A DNA stretch of 64,000 bases, from assembly GCA_031260295.1 (NCBI GenBank), contig JAIRKE010000074.1, positions 51,967 to 115,966 on the forward strand, read 5' to 3'. Shown here in pieces: positions 35,823 through 43,900 of the stretch. The position numbers and the translations under genes are program-made. Every line of letters begins with the position of its first letter. Positions within the stretch are counted from its first letter, which is position 1. Under the pieces are notes generated by a model that saw only the letters and a list, made by a program, of their open reading frames with translations, had not been told where the DNA came from and did not search any database. The stretch comes from Azonexus sp. GTDB taxonomy: Bacteria; Pseudomonadota; Gammaproteobacteria; Burkholderiales; Rhodocyclaceae.

Positions 35823-37223
35823 ATGGCGCGTAGCGATTTTAGAGCGGTAGCCGACGTTGCTGTAGAAGATCTCATGCTCGATGTACATAACGCCCGAATC
35901 CGAGCTGGAACGGATCAGAACGACTGTATTCGGCGTATCCTCCGAAAAAGAGATCAGTTTTTGGCAATCTGTGAAAGCATTGCTAAGGATGGGCTTACCA
36001 CAATGCCTATCCTCGCTTCTCCCAACGGTGATGGAACCTATACAGTCAAAGATGGGAATCGCCGAACTACAGCCCTCAAGCTGCTGAACAAACCGGAAAC
36101 ATGCCCGGAACCCAATCTGACGCCAAGGATCGCCAAGATCGCGGCAACATACAAGAATTTCCCTGCCCGAGTTGACCTTACTGTCACCGAAAACGAACAA
36201 GCAATGATCCGCGAAGTCCTCTCACGGCATCAAGGCGAGATGGGCGGCGTCGGGCAAATGGATTGGTCGGCCTATTTGCGAACGCTGTACTTGCTCAATC
36301 ATGGCCATACGGCTGAATACAAGCGGCCTGGCCAATACGCTCTTTGGGCTGAAGGTCAGGGTATCTTCGTGGAAGACGAATTTCCGATTTCCACTTTGCA
36401 ACGATTCTTCACTATGGACAACCTTCGGCTGCTCGGGTTCGATATTGACCGGAATGACGAACTGAAGCCCAATTTGCCAACGGCAAGTGTGCAACAGATG
36501 ACAACAAAGGTCGTTGGTGACTTCGGACGCGGGAAAAGCGTCAACGAGGTTTTTACTCCTGAACAAGCAAGGCAGTACATCAATGAGGTCAGAGCATCAG
36601 CGGGACTTCCACATGAGCTGCTCACTCTCCTAGCATCAACACCAACTGGCGTTGTCCCTCCAGCAACTCCATCGGTACCGGCAGCACCTGCGCCATTCGC
36701 CAGTAGTGCTAGTAAACCTTCCCCGCCGCCGCCTGGGTCAGCTACTGCTAGCCCCCTGCCGCGAGCCGTATCTACGCCTGCAACCCCCGCCGCTGATCGG
36801 AAGAAGGTTTTTGGAACGCGATCCCCTGGTATTGCGATTCCTACTACGGGCTATCCGAAGGAACAAACGCTTGTAGCGGAGCTTCGAGCACTTGATCTCA
36901 GCAAATTTCCGCTTGCTGCAACAATGCTTATGCGAGCTCTGATTGAGGTTAGCGATCTTCACTACCGATCAACAAACACGCTTGTGGATCAAGGGGGATT
37001 GGCCAAGAACATTAAGAAATCAGCACAGCACATGCAGGAGAATGGGAAACTTAATCCATCCGAAGTGGATATCGTGCAGCGCCTGTGCCATTCAGATGGC
37101 TCCATGATCGCAATCGAGACCCTGCAAAAAATGGTGCACCGTAACACTCACAACCTAGACCGCCAGTTCGTGAATACCTTGTGGGACAACATTGGCTGTT
37201 TTGTGAGGGCATGTTGGCCTTAA
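35823..37223 (+). CDS. ParB-fold (DGNRR) protein with unknown C-terminal domain
   Basis: A 466-residue protein. Residues 11-100 contain a ParB/Srx-type N-terminal domain; the DGNRRTTALKLL motif (77-88) corresponds to the GERR nucleotide-binding box of ParB and to the DGxxR motif of related nucleases. A second helical region follows (about 125-265), then a Pro/Ala/Ser-rich linker (265-325) and a helical C-terminal domain (345-466) with LSKFPLAATMLMRALIEVS and, near the end, MVHRNTHN and WDNIGCF. No ParA or parS-like repeat is seen, so chromosome partition is unlikely. A strong site (AGGGGGGAG) precedes the ATG. Composition is visibly AT-richer than the neighbours. Its 3' end overlaps the convergent DNA methyltransferase gene by 69 bases, which suggests the two moved together. 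A modification-linked defence role is inference. Confidence 0.75.
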   Translation: MARSDFRAVADVAVEDLMLDVHNARIRAGTDQNDCIRRILRKRDQFLAICESIAKDGLTTMPILASPNGDGTYTVKDGNRRTTALKLLNKPETCPEPNLTPRIAKIAATYKNFPARVDLTVTENEQAMIREVLSRHQGEMGGVGQMDWSAYLRTLYLLNHGHTAEYKRPGQYALWAEGQGIFVEDEFPISTLQRFFTMDNLRLLGFDIDRNDELKPNLPTASVQQMTTKVVGDFGRGKSVNEVFTPEQARQYINEVRASAGLPHELLTLLASTPTGVVPPATPSVPAAPAPFASSASKPSPPPPGSATASPLPRAVSTPATPAADRKKVFGTRSPGIAIPTTGYPKEQTLVAELRALDLSKFPLAATMLMRALIEVSDLHYRSTNTLVDQGGLAKNIKKSAQHMQENGKLNPSEVDIVQRLCHSDGSMIAIETLQKMVHRNTHNLDRQFVNTLWDNIGCFVRACWP

Positions 37224-38078
37224 GGTTTGCCTACGAGTCAACTCAGGAGCAGATTGCAAACTGAGATTTCTATAGATAAGCAATTCTGTAGCCTGTGGTC
37301 GTGCTCGGTGCGTAGAGTATTGCAGGGAGAATTCGACCTGATCGAACGAACGGTATAGCTCGCTTATTTCCTTGGCTTTATCATAAGTAACTATTACTGG
37401 CACCTTGAGATTGGCCACGCGCTGAGCAATCACTGCATGATCGTCAGGGCCATAGAAGTTGCGATAAAGCTGAGATCCCTTCTGAAAATATGGGGGGTCA
37501 AGGTAGATTAGGCTTTTCTTTGGCAATTTCGGCACAACAATATCTAGTAAATCAAGGGCATCAAGTCCATAGACACTGATTCGCTTGGCAAGCTTCCCGA
37601 TAGCTCGAATTCGTTCAATCAAGTCTTCCTTGTTGTACCTTGCACCGAGCTTCCACGCTCCACTTTGGCTTTTCCCTCCTATGACCCCTCCGGCAAGGAT
37701 GCCTGATCGATTTGTCCGGTTGAGGAAGAATGCGGCAAAAGCCACATCAAGTTGAGAGTGATTCGCTGACGTTGCTAGGATTTCACGCTGAGTTTGCCAA
37801 GCCACCATTGAAACCTGTGTGGCCTTAATTTTTGCAATTAGCTCATCCACTTGCTCCGTAACAGCTTTCCAAAATGAGAAGATTACGGGGTCGGCATCAT
37901 TGATAACAATGCGGTCAACATAGCCGTGAGCTAGAAGAAAAAGCGCAGCTCCACACCCTCCAGCATACGGTTCGACATACCAACCACCGCTAATCTGGTT
38001 GTGCCGCAACAGTTCCGCAATCCATGGCCCCATTCGTCCCTTCCCACCAGGATACCGAAGCGGTGTTAAAAATGCCAT
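37155..38078 (-). CDS. D12-class DNA adenine N6-methyltransferase (Dam-like)
   Basis: A 307-residue SAM-dependent enzyme that methylates adenine in DNA. The N-terminus LRYPGGKGRMGPWI and the SAM motif WYVEPYAGGCGAALF are characteristic of the D12 (Dam/MboI) class; FAAFFLNRTNRSGIL is a class-specific segment, and the catalytic DPPY is in LIYLDPPYFQKGS. The target sequence cannot be read from the protein. No restriction endonuclease is recognised next to it; the only partner is the convergent ParB-fold gene, overlapping at the 3' ends. Codon composition is AT-richer than the flanks, in line with horizontal transfer. GGAA lies six bases before the ATG. Confidence 0.92.
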   Translation of the reverse strand: MAFLTPLRYPGGKGRMGPWIAELLRHNQISGGWYVEPYAGGCGAALFLLAHGYVDRIVINDADPVIFSFWKAVTEQVDELIAKIKATQVSMVAWQTQREILATSANHSQLDVAFAAFFLNRTNRSGILAGGVIGGKSQSGAWKLGARYNKEDLIERIRAIGKLAKRISVYGLDALDLLDIVVPKLPKKSLIYLDPPYFQKGSQLYRNFYGPDDHAVIAQRVANLKVPVIVTYDKAKEISELYRSFDQVEFSLQYSTHRARPQATELLIYRNLSLQSAPELTRRQTLRPTCPHKTANVVPQGIHELAV

Positions 38079-38254
38079 TCGCTATTCCTATTTGCCGGGT
38101 GCCGTACCTGTAAAAATGCGCAGTAGGTCATTCAAATGTTTTTGAGCAGCCTGCCAGATGCAGCAGTAAGGTAGGTAGGTAGTGGCACTGTTTGTCGCCA
38201 TGTTTGCTGGAAATTTGTCACTCTGCCTAGTGTGCAAAGACCTAATTTAAAGCT

Positions 38255-38292
38255 AAACAGGGCACTACGTCGCTAGACATAGTGCCCTGTTT
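38255..38292 (-). terminator. Hairpin terminator downstream of tRNA-Thr
   Basis: AAACAGGGCACTA pairs with TAGTGCCCTGTTT over a 12-base loop, 12 bases beyond the tRNA 3' end. On the minus strand it is followed by a T-rich stretch. It also marks the right edge of the AT-rich island. Confidence 0.75.
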
Positions 38293-38303
38293 TAACATCA
38301 TTC

Positions 38304-38379
38304 TGGTGCCGGAGATAGGAGTCGAACCTACGACCTTCGCATTACGAATGCGCTGCTCTACCAACTGAGCTACACCGGC
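38304..38379 (-). tRNA. tRNA-Thr, anticodon CGT
   Basis: The 76-base gene folds as a standard cloverleaf with D arm GCTC...GAGC, anticodon loop TTCGTAA (anticodon CGT), T arm GTAGG-TTCGACT-CCTAT, and an encoded CCA end. The acceptor stem pairs GCCGGTG with CTCCGGC and has a T6-T67 mismatch. The sequence from the D arm to the T arm is nearly the same as E. coli tRNA-Thr(CGT). The gene stands alone and borders the AT-rich island on its 3' side. Confidence 0.95.
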
Positions 38380-38488
38380 ACTGGCCGGCACTTCCCGGAT
38401 TCCGCCAAAGCGGTCTTTCCGGCCAGTGGCTGCGGCACAGCGTAGAATTATAGCTTTTTCGCCGCCGCCAAGGCAACGCCCAACCACG

Positions 38489-40045
38489 ATGAACCTGCTG
38501 CGCGCGCTCGCCACGGTCAGCGCCATGACCCTGCTCTCGCGAATTCTCGGCTTCGTCCGCGATTTCGTCATCGCCCGTGCCTTCGGCGCCGGCATCGCCA
38601 GCGACGCCTTCTTCGTCGCCTTCAAGCTGCCCAACCTGCTGCGCCGGATGTTCGCCGAGGGGGCATTCTCCCAGGCCTTCGTGCCAATCCTCGGCGAATA
38701 CCGCAACCAATGCACGCCGGAGGACACGCGCAGCCTGGTCGACCATGTCGCCACCCTGCTGTCCCTGACGCTGTTCGTCATCACCGCCATCGGCATCGCC
38801 GCGGCACCGGTCCTGGTCTGGATCTCGGCGCCCGGTTTCAGCGCCGATGCCAGCAAGTTCGAACTGACCGTCGCACTGACCCGCATCACCTTCCCCTACA
38901 TCCTGTTCATGTCGCTGGTCGCGCTGGCCGGCGGCATCCTCAACACCTGGAGTCGTTTCGCGCTGCCGGCCTTCACACCGGTGCTGCTCAACCTAGCCTT
39001 CATCGGCATGGCCCTGTTCGCCACGCCCTACTTCGACCCACCAGTGCTGGCCCTGGGCTGGGCGGTATTCCTCGGCGGCCTGCTGCAACTGGCGATCCAG
39101 TTGCCGGCTTTGCGCAAGATCGCCATGCTGCCCCGGCCAACGCTGAACTGGCGGGCAGCCTGGGCCGACCCTGGGGTACGCCGCATCGCTACGCTGATGG
39201 GGCCGGCGCTGATTGGCGTTTCGGTGTCGCAGATCAGCCTGCTGATCAACACCGTCTTCGCCTCCTTCCTCGCCGACGGCAGCGTCTCCTGGCTGTACTA
39301 CGCCGATCGCTTGATGGAGTTTCCCTCCGGCCTGCTCGGCGCGGCGCTCGGCACCATCCTGCTGCCCTCGCTGTCGCGCTGCCACGCCAGCGGCAACCGC
39401 GCCGAATACGCCAAGCTGCTCGACTGGGGCCTGCGCCTGACGCTGCTGCTGGCCGCCCCAGCCGCCGTCGCTCTGGCCCTGCTGGCCGTACCGCTGATCG
39501 CCACGCTGTTCCATCACGGCGCCTTCTCGGCCGGCGACGTGCTGGCCACCCGCAACGCCCTGGTCGCCTACGCCGTCGGGCTGACCGGCCTGATCCTGGT
39601 CAAGGTCCTGGCGCCCGGCTTCTACGCCCGGCAGAACGTGCGCACGCCGGTGCGCATCGCGCTGGTCTCGCTGTTTGCCACGCAAGTAATGAACGCCGTC
39701 TTCATCTTCGGCTTCAATCTCGGCCATGCCGGCCTGGCCCTGTCGATCGGGCTGGCCGCCTGCCTCAATGCCGCGCTGCTCTATCGCGGCCTGCGCCGCC
39801 ACGGCATCTATGCGCCACAGCCGGGCTGGCTGCCCTTCACCCTCAAATTGTGCGCGGCCATCGCGGTCATGGCCACCGGGCTGTGGTTCGGCATGGGCAG
39901 CGAAAGTGCCTGGTTGCAAAAGAACACGCTCGGCCGGACAATCCATCTCTCATGGCTGGTTCCGCTCGGCGTAACAGCCTATTTCGCGACACTCTGGCTG
40001 CTCGGCTTCCGCCTGCGCGATTTCAAGCGTCGAGCCACCGAATAA
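38489..40045 (+). CDS. murJ: Lipid II flippase MurJ
   Basis: A 518-residue membrane protein of the MurJ/MviN family that moves lipid II across the inner membrane for peptidoglycan synthesis. It has about 14 hydrophobic segments. The N-terminus [20 protein letters not shown] and the motifs [35 protein letters not shown] and [20 protein letters not shown] are strongly conserved. The ATG at 38489 was chosen by family length; the open frame upstream adds a basic, unrelated stretch. It is followed after 12 bases by the PEBP gene, so they may be cotranscribed. Confidence 0.96.
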   Translation: MNLLRALATVSAMTLLSRILGFVRDFVIARAFGAGIASDAFFVAFKLPNLLRRMFAEGAFSQAFVPILGEYRNQCTPEDTRSLVDHVATLLSLTLFVITAIGIAAAPVLVWISAPGFSADASKFELTVALTRITFPYILFMSLVALAGGILNTWSRFALPAFTPVLLNLAFIGMALFATPYFDPPVLALGWAVFLGGLLQLAIQLPALRKIAMLPRPTLNWRAAWADPGVRRIATLMGPALIGVSVSQISLLINTVFASFLADGSVSWLYYADRLMEFPSGLLGAALGTILLPSLSRCHASGNRAEYAKLLDWGLRLTLLLAAPAAVALALLAVPLIATLFHHGAFSAGDVLATRNALVAYAVGLTGLILVKVLAPGFYARQNVRTPVRIALVSLFATQVMNAVFIFGFNLGHAGLALSIGLAACLNAALLYRGLRRHGIYAPQPGWLPFTLKLCAAIAVMATGLWFGMGSESAWLQKNTLGRTIHLSWLVPLGVTAYFATLWLLGFRLRDFKRRATE

Positions 40046-40057
40046 AAGGAGACCCCA

Positions 40058-40690
40058 ATGCGCTTAACCAGTACCAGCTTTGCCGACGGCGAACCGATTC
40101 CCGGCGACTATGCCCTCTGCAATCCCGACCCGGCCCACCACGTCTGCCTCGGCAAGAATCTCAATCCGCAGCTCGCTTGGCACGACGCGCCGGCTGGCAC
40201 GCGCTCCTTCGCCATCCTCTGCCACGATCCCGACGTGCCCAGCCAGGGCGACGACGTCAACCAGGAAGGGCGAAGCGTACCGGCAACGCTGCCGCGCGTC
40301 GATTTCTTCCACTGGGTGCTGATCGACCTGCCGGCCACGCTGACAACGATCCAAGCCGGCGAATTTAGCCACGGCGTCACCGCACGCGGCAAGCCCGGCC
40401 CGCAGGCCGCGCACGGCAGCCGCCAAGGCATCAACAGCTACACCGATTGGTTCGCCGGCGACAACGACATGCGCGGCGACTACTACGGCTACGACGGCCC
40501 CTGCCCGCCGTGGAACGACGAACTCGTGCACCGCTACATATTCACCGTATACGCGCTGGATATCGAGCAATTACCGCTGACCGGCCGTTTCGGCGGCCCC
40601 GAGATGCGCGCCACACTGCAAGGCCACGTGCTGGCCGAAGCCAGCTTGAGCGGCACCTATACGCTGAATCCAGCGGCGCAACTCGGCTGA
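40058..40690 (+). CDS. YbhB/YbcL-family phosphatidylethanolamine-binding-like protein
   Basis: A 210-residue protein of the PEBP/Raf-kinase-inhibitor-like family. The family pocket is seen in LNPQLAWHDAPAGTRSFAILCHDPDVP, split here by its known DPDVP element, in VDFFHWVLIDLPA and in YYGYDGPCPPWNDELVHRYIFTVYAL. Ligand and physiological role are not known for most bacterial members. It is longer than E. coli YbhB because of an insert around 85-130 (GKPGPQAAHGSRQGINSYTD). AAAAGGAGA precedes the ATG, and a terminator follows. Confidence 0.9.
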   Translation: MRLTSTSFADGEPIPGDYALCNPDPAHHVCLGKNLNPQLAWHDAPAGTRSFAILCHDPDVPSQGDDVNQEGRSVPATLPRVDFFHWVLIDLPATLTTIQAGEFSHGVTARGKPGPQAAHGSRQGINSYTDWFAGDNDMRGDYYGYDGPCPPWNDELVHRYIFTVYALDIEQLPLTGRFGGPEMRATLQGHVLAEASLSGTYTLNPAAQLG

Positions 40691-40709
40691 ACCAGGCCGC
40701 TACCATCCA

Positions 40710-40738
40710 GGCTATGCGCAACCCGCATGGCCTTTTTT
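40710..40738 (+). terminator. Intrinsic terminator after the PEBP gene
   Basis: GGCTATGCG pairs with CGCATGGCC (one G-T pair) over a five-base loop and is followed by TTTTTT. It ends the murJ-PEBP transcript. Confidence 0.85.
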
Positions 40739-40764
40739 AACGCTCCGGTTGCTGCTGAACGGCG

Positions 40765-41004
40765 CTATTTGGCCAGGCTACGCATCGCCTGTTCCAGGCT
40801 CTCGGGCGACAGCGCAAACATTCGCTCGCCGAGCAGTTCGCGGATCATCCGAATCGACGGCGTGAAGCCCCAGTGCGCCTCGGGCAGCGGATTCAGCCAT
40901 GCCGTCCGCGGCCAGGCTACCAGCAGGCGCTACAACCAGACGGCACCGGCCCCCTCGTTCCAATGCTCGACGCTGCCACCGAAGTGGGCGATCTCGTAAC
41001 CACC
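40765..41004 (-). pseudogene. C-terminal remnant of a VWA-domain (CoxE-like) protein
   Basis: The minus strand reads GGYEIAHFGGSVEHWNEGAG followed by AVWL, an in-frame amber stop, then RLLVAWPRTAWLNPLP, EAHWGFTPSIRMIRELLG, ERMFALSPE and a final stop at 40765. This order matches the C-terminus of VWA proteins of the CoxE-like group as I remember the family. The upstream part of the gene is absent; there is no start codon or ribosome site. It is therefore a decayed fragment. The interruption could be a sequencing error only if the missing N-terminal part were found nearby, and it is not. Confidence 0.7.
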
Positions 41005-41032
41005 CCATCAAAGCAGTAATCAAAGGGCATGG

Positions 41033-41542
41033 CTACTCTTCGTCAGCAGGCTCGCGCTCGATGGTGAAGAACCTTGCAATAGCATGGGCCTTGAAGCAAA
41101 GAACAGCAGCCCCCGCGAATTCAATTGCCACACTGCCCAACTGAGCGATCGTGAATTGACTGGAGGCGGTAAGGCTCTCGTTATTGACGCGCATCGCGAT
41201 AGCCAATGACAAATAGTAGGCAAATCCCGGCAAAACACGCACCGTGAATAGCCACAGGCCGAGAATGACACAGGCAATCATAGCGGCCTGACTCGCCGGA
41301 ACACGAAGGGTATCGTCAAATCTGGTGCGAGGAACAAGCTTGTGCGCGACAACCATGGGGCAGAACCACGAGAATGCGGCCAGCAAAAACATGACTCCGG
41401 CCGACACGATGAATGCAAAGGTGGGTTCCAGTCCCGGCTGGCTATTGACATTGACTCCTTTCCCGATCAACTCCAGGGCGCCAAGCACAAGCCAAATGGC
41501 AAAAAACCGCACGCCAAGGCCAACAATCTGTTGAGGTGTCAT
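41033..41542 (-). CDS. Unknown four-helix membrane protein
   Basis: A 169-residue protein with four hydrophobic segments (IVGLGVRFFAIWLVLGALEL, TFAFIVSAGVMFLLAAFSWF, AAMIACVILGLWLFTV, AIEFAGAAVLCF). I do not recognise a family. The ATG at 41542 has GGAGAG nine bases upstream. It is less GC-rich than its neighbours and sits between a decayed gene and ovoA, in a stretch that looks like a site of gene turnover. A short acidic tail (EREPADEE) ends the protein. Confidence 0.7.
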   Translation of the reverse strand: MTPQQIVGLGVRFFAIWLVLGALELIGKGVNVNSQPGLEPTFAFIVSAGVMFLLAAFSWFCPMVVAHKLVPRTRFDDTLRVPASQAAMIACVILGLWLFTVRVLPGFAYYLSLAIAMRVNNESLTASSQFTIAQLGSVAIEFAGAAVLCFKAHAIARFFTIEREPADEE

Positions 41543-41782
41543 CGTGTCGTGCTCTCCAACGTTCGAGGTTACCGGCCGCCGGAACACGCGGCACGGAAGG
41601 AAGCTTACAGGCGGTCCGCTGTCATGATGGCGCTCATGAGCGCGGTACCCAGCAATGTGGCATCGGCACCTTCGAATTTCATGCTGTTGCGCTCGCAGGA
41701 CAAATCATGACCGGATGGCAAAAGCACCGCCGCGACGATAGAGTAGGATTGGTGGCTATCTCCAACTCAACACTCCCGCGCC

Positions 41783-43894
41783 ATGAACCAGCCGCTCTTT
41801 AGCCGTAGCCCATTGCTTGCCGGGACCGATCCGGAGGCGGTGCGCACCCACATCCGTGACTATTTCCATCAGACCTTCGAGCGCTACGAATCGCTGTTCG
41901 AGTTGCTGACCTGCGACGCGGCTTATTACGACAAGCCAATCGCGCTGCGCCACCCGCTGATTTTCTACTACGGGCATACCGCCACTTTCTTCATCAATAA
42001 GCTGCTGCTGGTCGGCTTGGTCAGTGAGCGGCTGAATCCGCGCTTCGAGTCGATGTTCGCCATCGGCGTCGATGAAATGAGTTGGGACGATCTCAATGAC
42101 GCCCATTACGACTGGCCGAGCGTGGCCGAGGTCAAGACCTATCGCGATCGGCTACGTGCCACCGTAGACGCGGTGATCCGCAGCGCGCCGTTGAGTCTAC
42201 CGATCGGCTGGGACAACCCGTGGTGGGCGACCCTGATGGGTATCGAGCACGAGCGCATCCACCTCGAAACCTCGTCGGTACTGATTCGCCAGCACCGTCT
42301 CGATTACGTCCGCCCGCACCTGGCCTGGCCGCCGTGCCCGAACGGTGGGGCGGCACCGGACAACGGGTTGGTTACCATCTCGGCCGGCGCGGTTAGCATC
42401 GGCAAGGATTTCGCCGATCCCTATTACGGCTGGGACAACGAATACGGCCGGCACGAAGCCGCCGTGCCGGCCTTCGCCGCCAGCCGCTTTCTGGTTTCCA
42501 ACGGTGAGTTCCTGCCCTTCGTCGAGGCCGGCGGTTACGCCGACGACAGCCTGTGGACGGAGGAAGGCCGGGCCTGGAAGGAATTCGCCCAGGCCCAGCA
42601 GCCGACCTTCTGGCAGCGTGACGGCGATACTTGGCGACTGCGCCTGCTGGCCGAGGTCGTCGCCATGCCCTGGAACTGGCCGGTCGAGACCAACTGCCAC
42701 GAGGCGCGCGCCTTCTGCGCCTGGCTGGCCCGGCGGAGCGGCCAGGCCGTGCGCCTGCCGAGCGAGGATGAGTGGTACCGCCTGCTGGCCGTCGCCGGCC
42801 TGACGGAAGTGCCCGATGCAGCGCCGGTTCCGGCCAACCTGCACCTCGACCACTGGGCCTCATCTTGCCCGGTGGATCGCTTCGCCCACGGGCCGTTGTA
42901 CGACGTCGCCGGCAACGTCTGGCAATGGACCGAGACGCCGATCTATCCCTTCGCCGGCTTTGCGGTGCATCCGATCTACGACGATTTCACGACGCCGACT
43001 TACGATGAGCGCCATAACCTGATCAAGGGCGGCTCCTGGATTTCCTGCGGCAACGAGGCCCGGCACGCCTCGCGCTACGCCTTCCGCCGCCATTTCTTCC
43101 AGCACGCGGGCTTCCGCTACGTCGTCGGCGAAGCGCTGACGCCGCTGCCGGCCTCGCATTACGAGAGCGACCGCCAACTTTCGGAATACACTGAGTTCCA
43201 TTACGGCGACAGCTACTTCGGCGTGCCCAATTTCCCGCGCACCATGGCCGAATTGGCCATCGCCGCCTTGGCCGGGCGCCCGGCCCGCACTGCCCTCGAC
43301 CTCGGCTGCGCTACCGGCCGCGCCAGCTTCGAATTGGCCCGGCATTTCGCGCAGGTCACTGGCATCGATTTCTCGGCCCGCTTCATCAACGTCGGCGTCC
43401 GGTTGGTCGAGCAGGGCGCAATGCGCTATACGCTGGTCGACGAGGGTGAATTGGTCAGTTACCACGAACGCCACCTGACCGACCTTGGCCTCGACGCCGT
43501 GTGCGGCAAGGTCGAGTTCCTCCAGGGCGACGCCTGCAACTTGAAGCCACATTTCGCCGGTTACGACCTGATCCTGGCCGCCAACCTGATCGACCGCCTA
43601 TACCGCCCGCGGCAACTGCTCGAACATATCCACGAGCGGATCAATCCGGGCGGCCTGCTGGTCCTCGCCTCGCCCTACACCTGGCTGGAAGAACACACGC
43701 CGCGTAGCGAATGGCTCGGCGGTTTCAAGCAGGATGGTGAGAATCTGAGCACGCTCGACGCCCTGAAGGCCATTCTCGGCCACCATTTCCGCCTGCTCGG
43801 CGAGCCGCGGGCCGTGCCTTTCGTGATCAGAGAAACCAAGCGCAAATTCCAGCACAGCCTGTCGGAAGTGACGATCTGGGAGCGCCTGCCGTAA
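41783..43894 (+). CDS. ovoA: 5-histidylcysteine sulfoxide synthase / ovothiol methyltransferase OvoA
   Basis: A 703-residue bifunctional enzyme of ovothiol synthesis. The N-terminal DinB-like domain contributes the iron ligands H156, H160 and E162 region in GIEHERIHLETSS; the central formylglycine-enzyme-like domain (VSIGKDFADPYYGWDNEYG to WISCGNEARHASRYAF) completes the non-haem iron active site that joins cysteine to histidine. The C-terminal domain is a SAM methyltransferase (ALDLGCATGRASFELA), expected to methylate 4-mercaptohistidine. All three parts are intact and the length matches fused OvoA. No ergothioneine-type partner (EgtD) is adjacent, which supports OvoA over EgtB. It is a single-gene unit convergent with the sigma-54 activator gene. 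Confidence 0.93.
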   Translation: MNQPLFSRSPLLAGTDPEAVRTHIRDYFHQTFERYESLFELLTCDAAYYDKPIALRHPLIFYYGHTATFFINKLLLVGLVSERLNPRFESMFAIGVDEMSWDDLNDAHYDWPSVAEVKTYRDRLRATVDAVIRSAPLSLPIGWDNPWWATLMGIEHERIHLETSSVLIRQHRLDYVRPHLAWPPCPNGGAAPDNGLVTISAGAVSIGKDFADPYYGWDNEYGRHEAAVPAFAASRFLVSNGEFLPFVEAGGYADDSLWTEEGRAWKEFAQAQQPTFWQRDGDTWRLRLLAEVVAMPWNWPVETNCHEARAFCAWLARRSGQAVRLPSEDEWYRLLAVAGLTEVPDAAPVPANLHLDHWASSCPVDRFAHGPLYDVAGNVWQWTETPIYPFAGFAVHPIYDDFTTPTYDERHNLIKGGSWISCGNEARHASRYAFRRHFFQHAGFRYVVGEALTPLPASHYESDRQLSEYTEFHYGDSYFGVPNFPRTMAELAIAALAGRPARTALDLGCATGRASFELARHFAQVTGIDFSARFINVGVRLVEQGAMRYTLVDEGELVSYHERHLTDLGLDAVCGKVEFLQGDACNLKPHFAGYDLILAANLIDRLYRPRQLLEHIHERINPGGLLVLASPYTWLEEHTPRSEWLGGFKQDGENLSTLDALKAILGHHFRLLGEPRAVPFVIRETKRKFQHSLSEVTIWERLP

Positions 43895-43900
43895 GCGATC

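Noticed and set aside
35823-37223. Chromosome or plasmid partition role for the ParB-fold protein
   Set aside because: There is no ParA gene, no parS-like repeat and no HTH domain of the ParB type; domain order differs from Spo0J/ParB.
38166-38182. GGTA tandem repeat right of the methyltransferase gene
   Set aside because: Three and a half copies of a four-base unit in non-coding DNA; too short to suggest phase variation or a regulatory role.
35390-38241. Shared 10-mer GTGCAAAGAC on both sides of the AT-rich island, as possible attachment repeats
   Set aside because: The repeat is short, does not include tRNA-Thr sequence and lies some 70 bases from the tRNA and about 430 bases left of the ParB-fold gene. 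No integrase is present.
38710-40368. A 552-codon + frame inside murJ and the PEBP gene
   Set aside because: It is a shifted frame over two clear genes, with an Arg/Pro/His-rich translation and no ribosome site.
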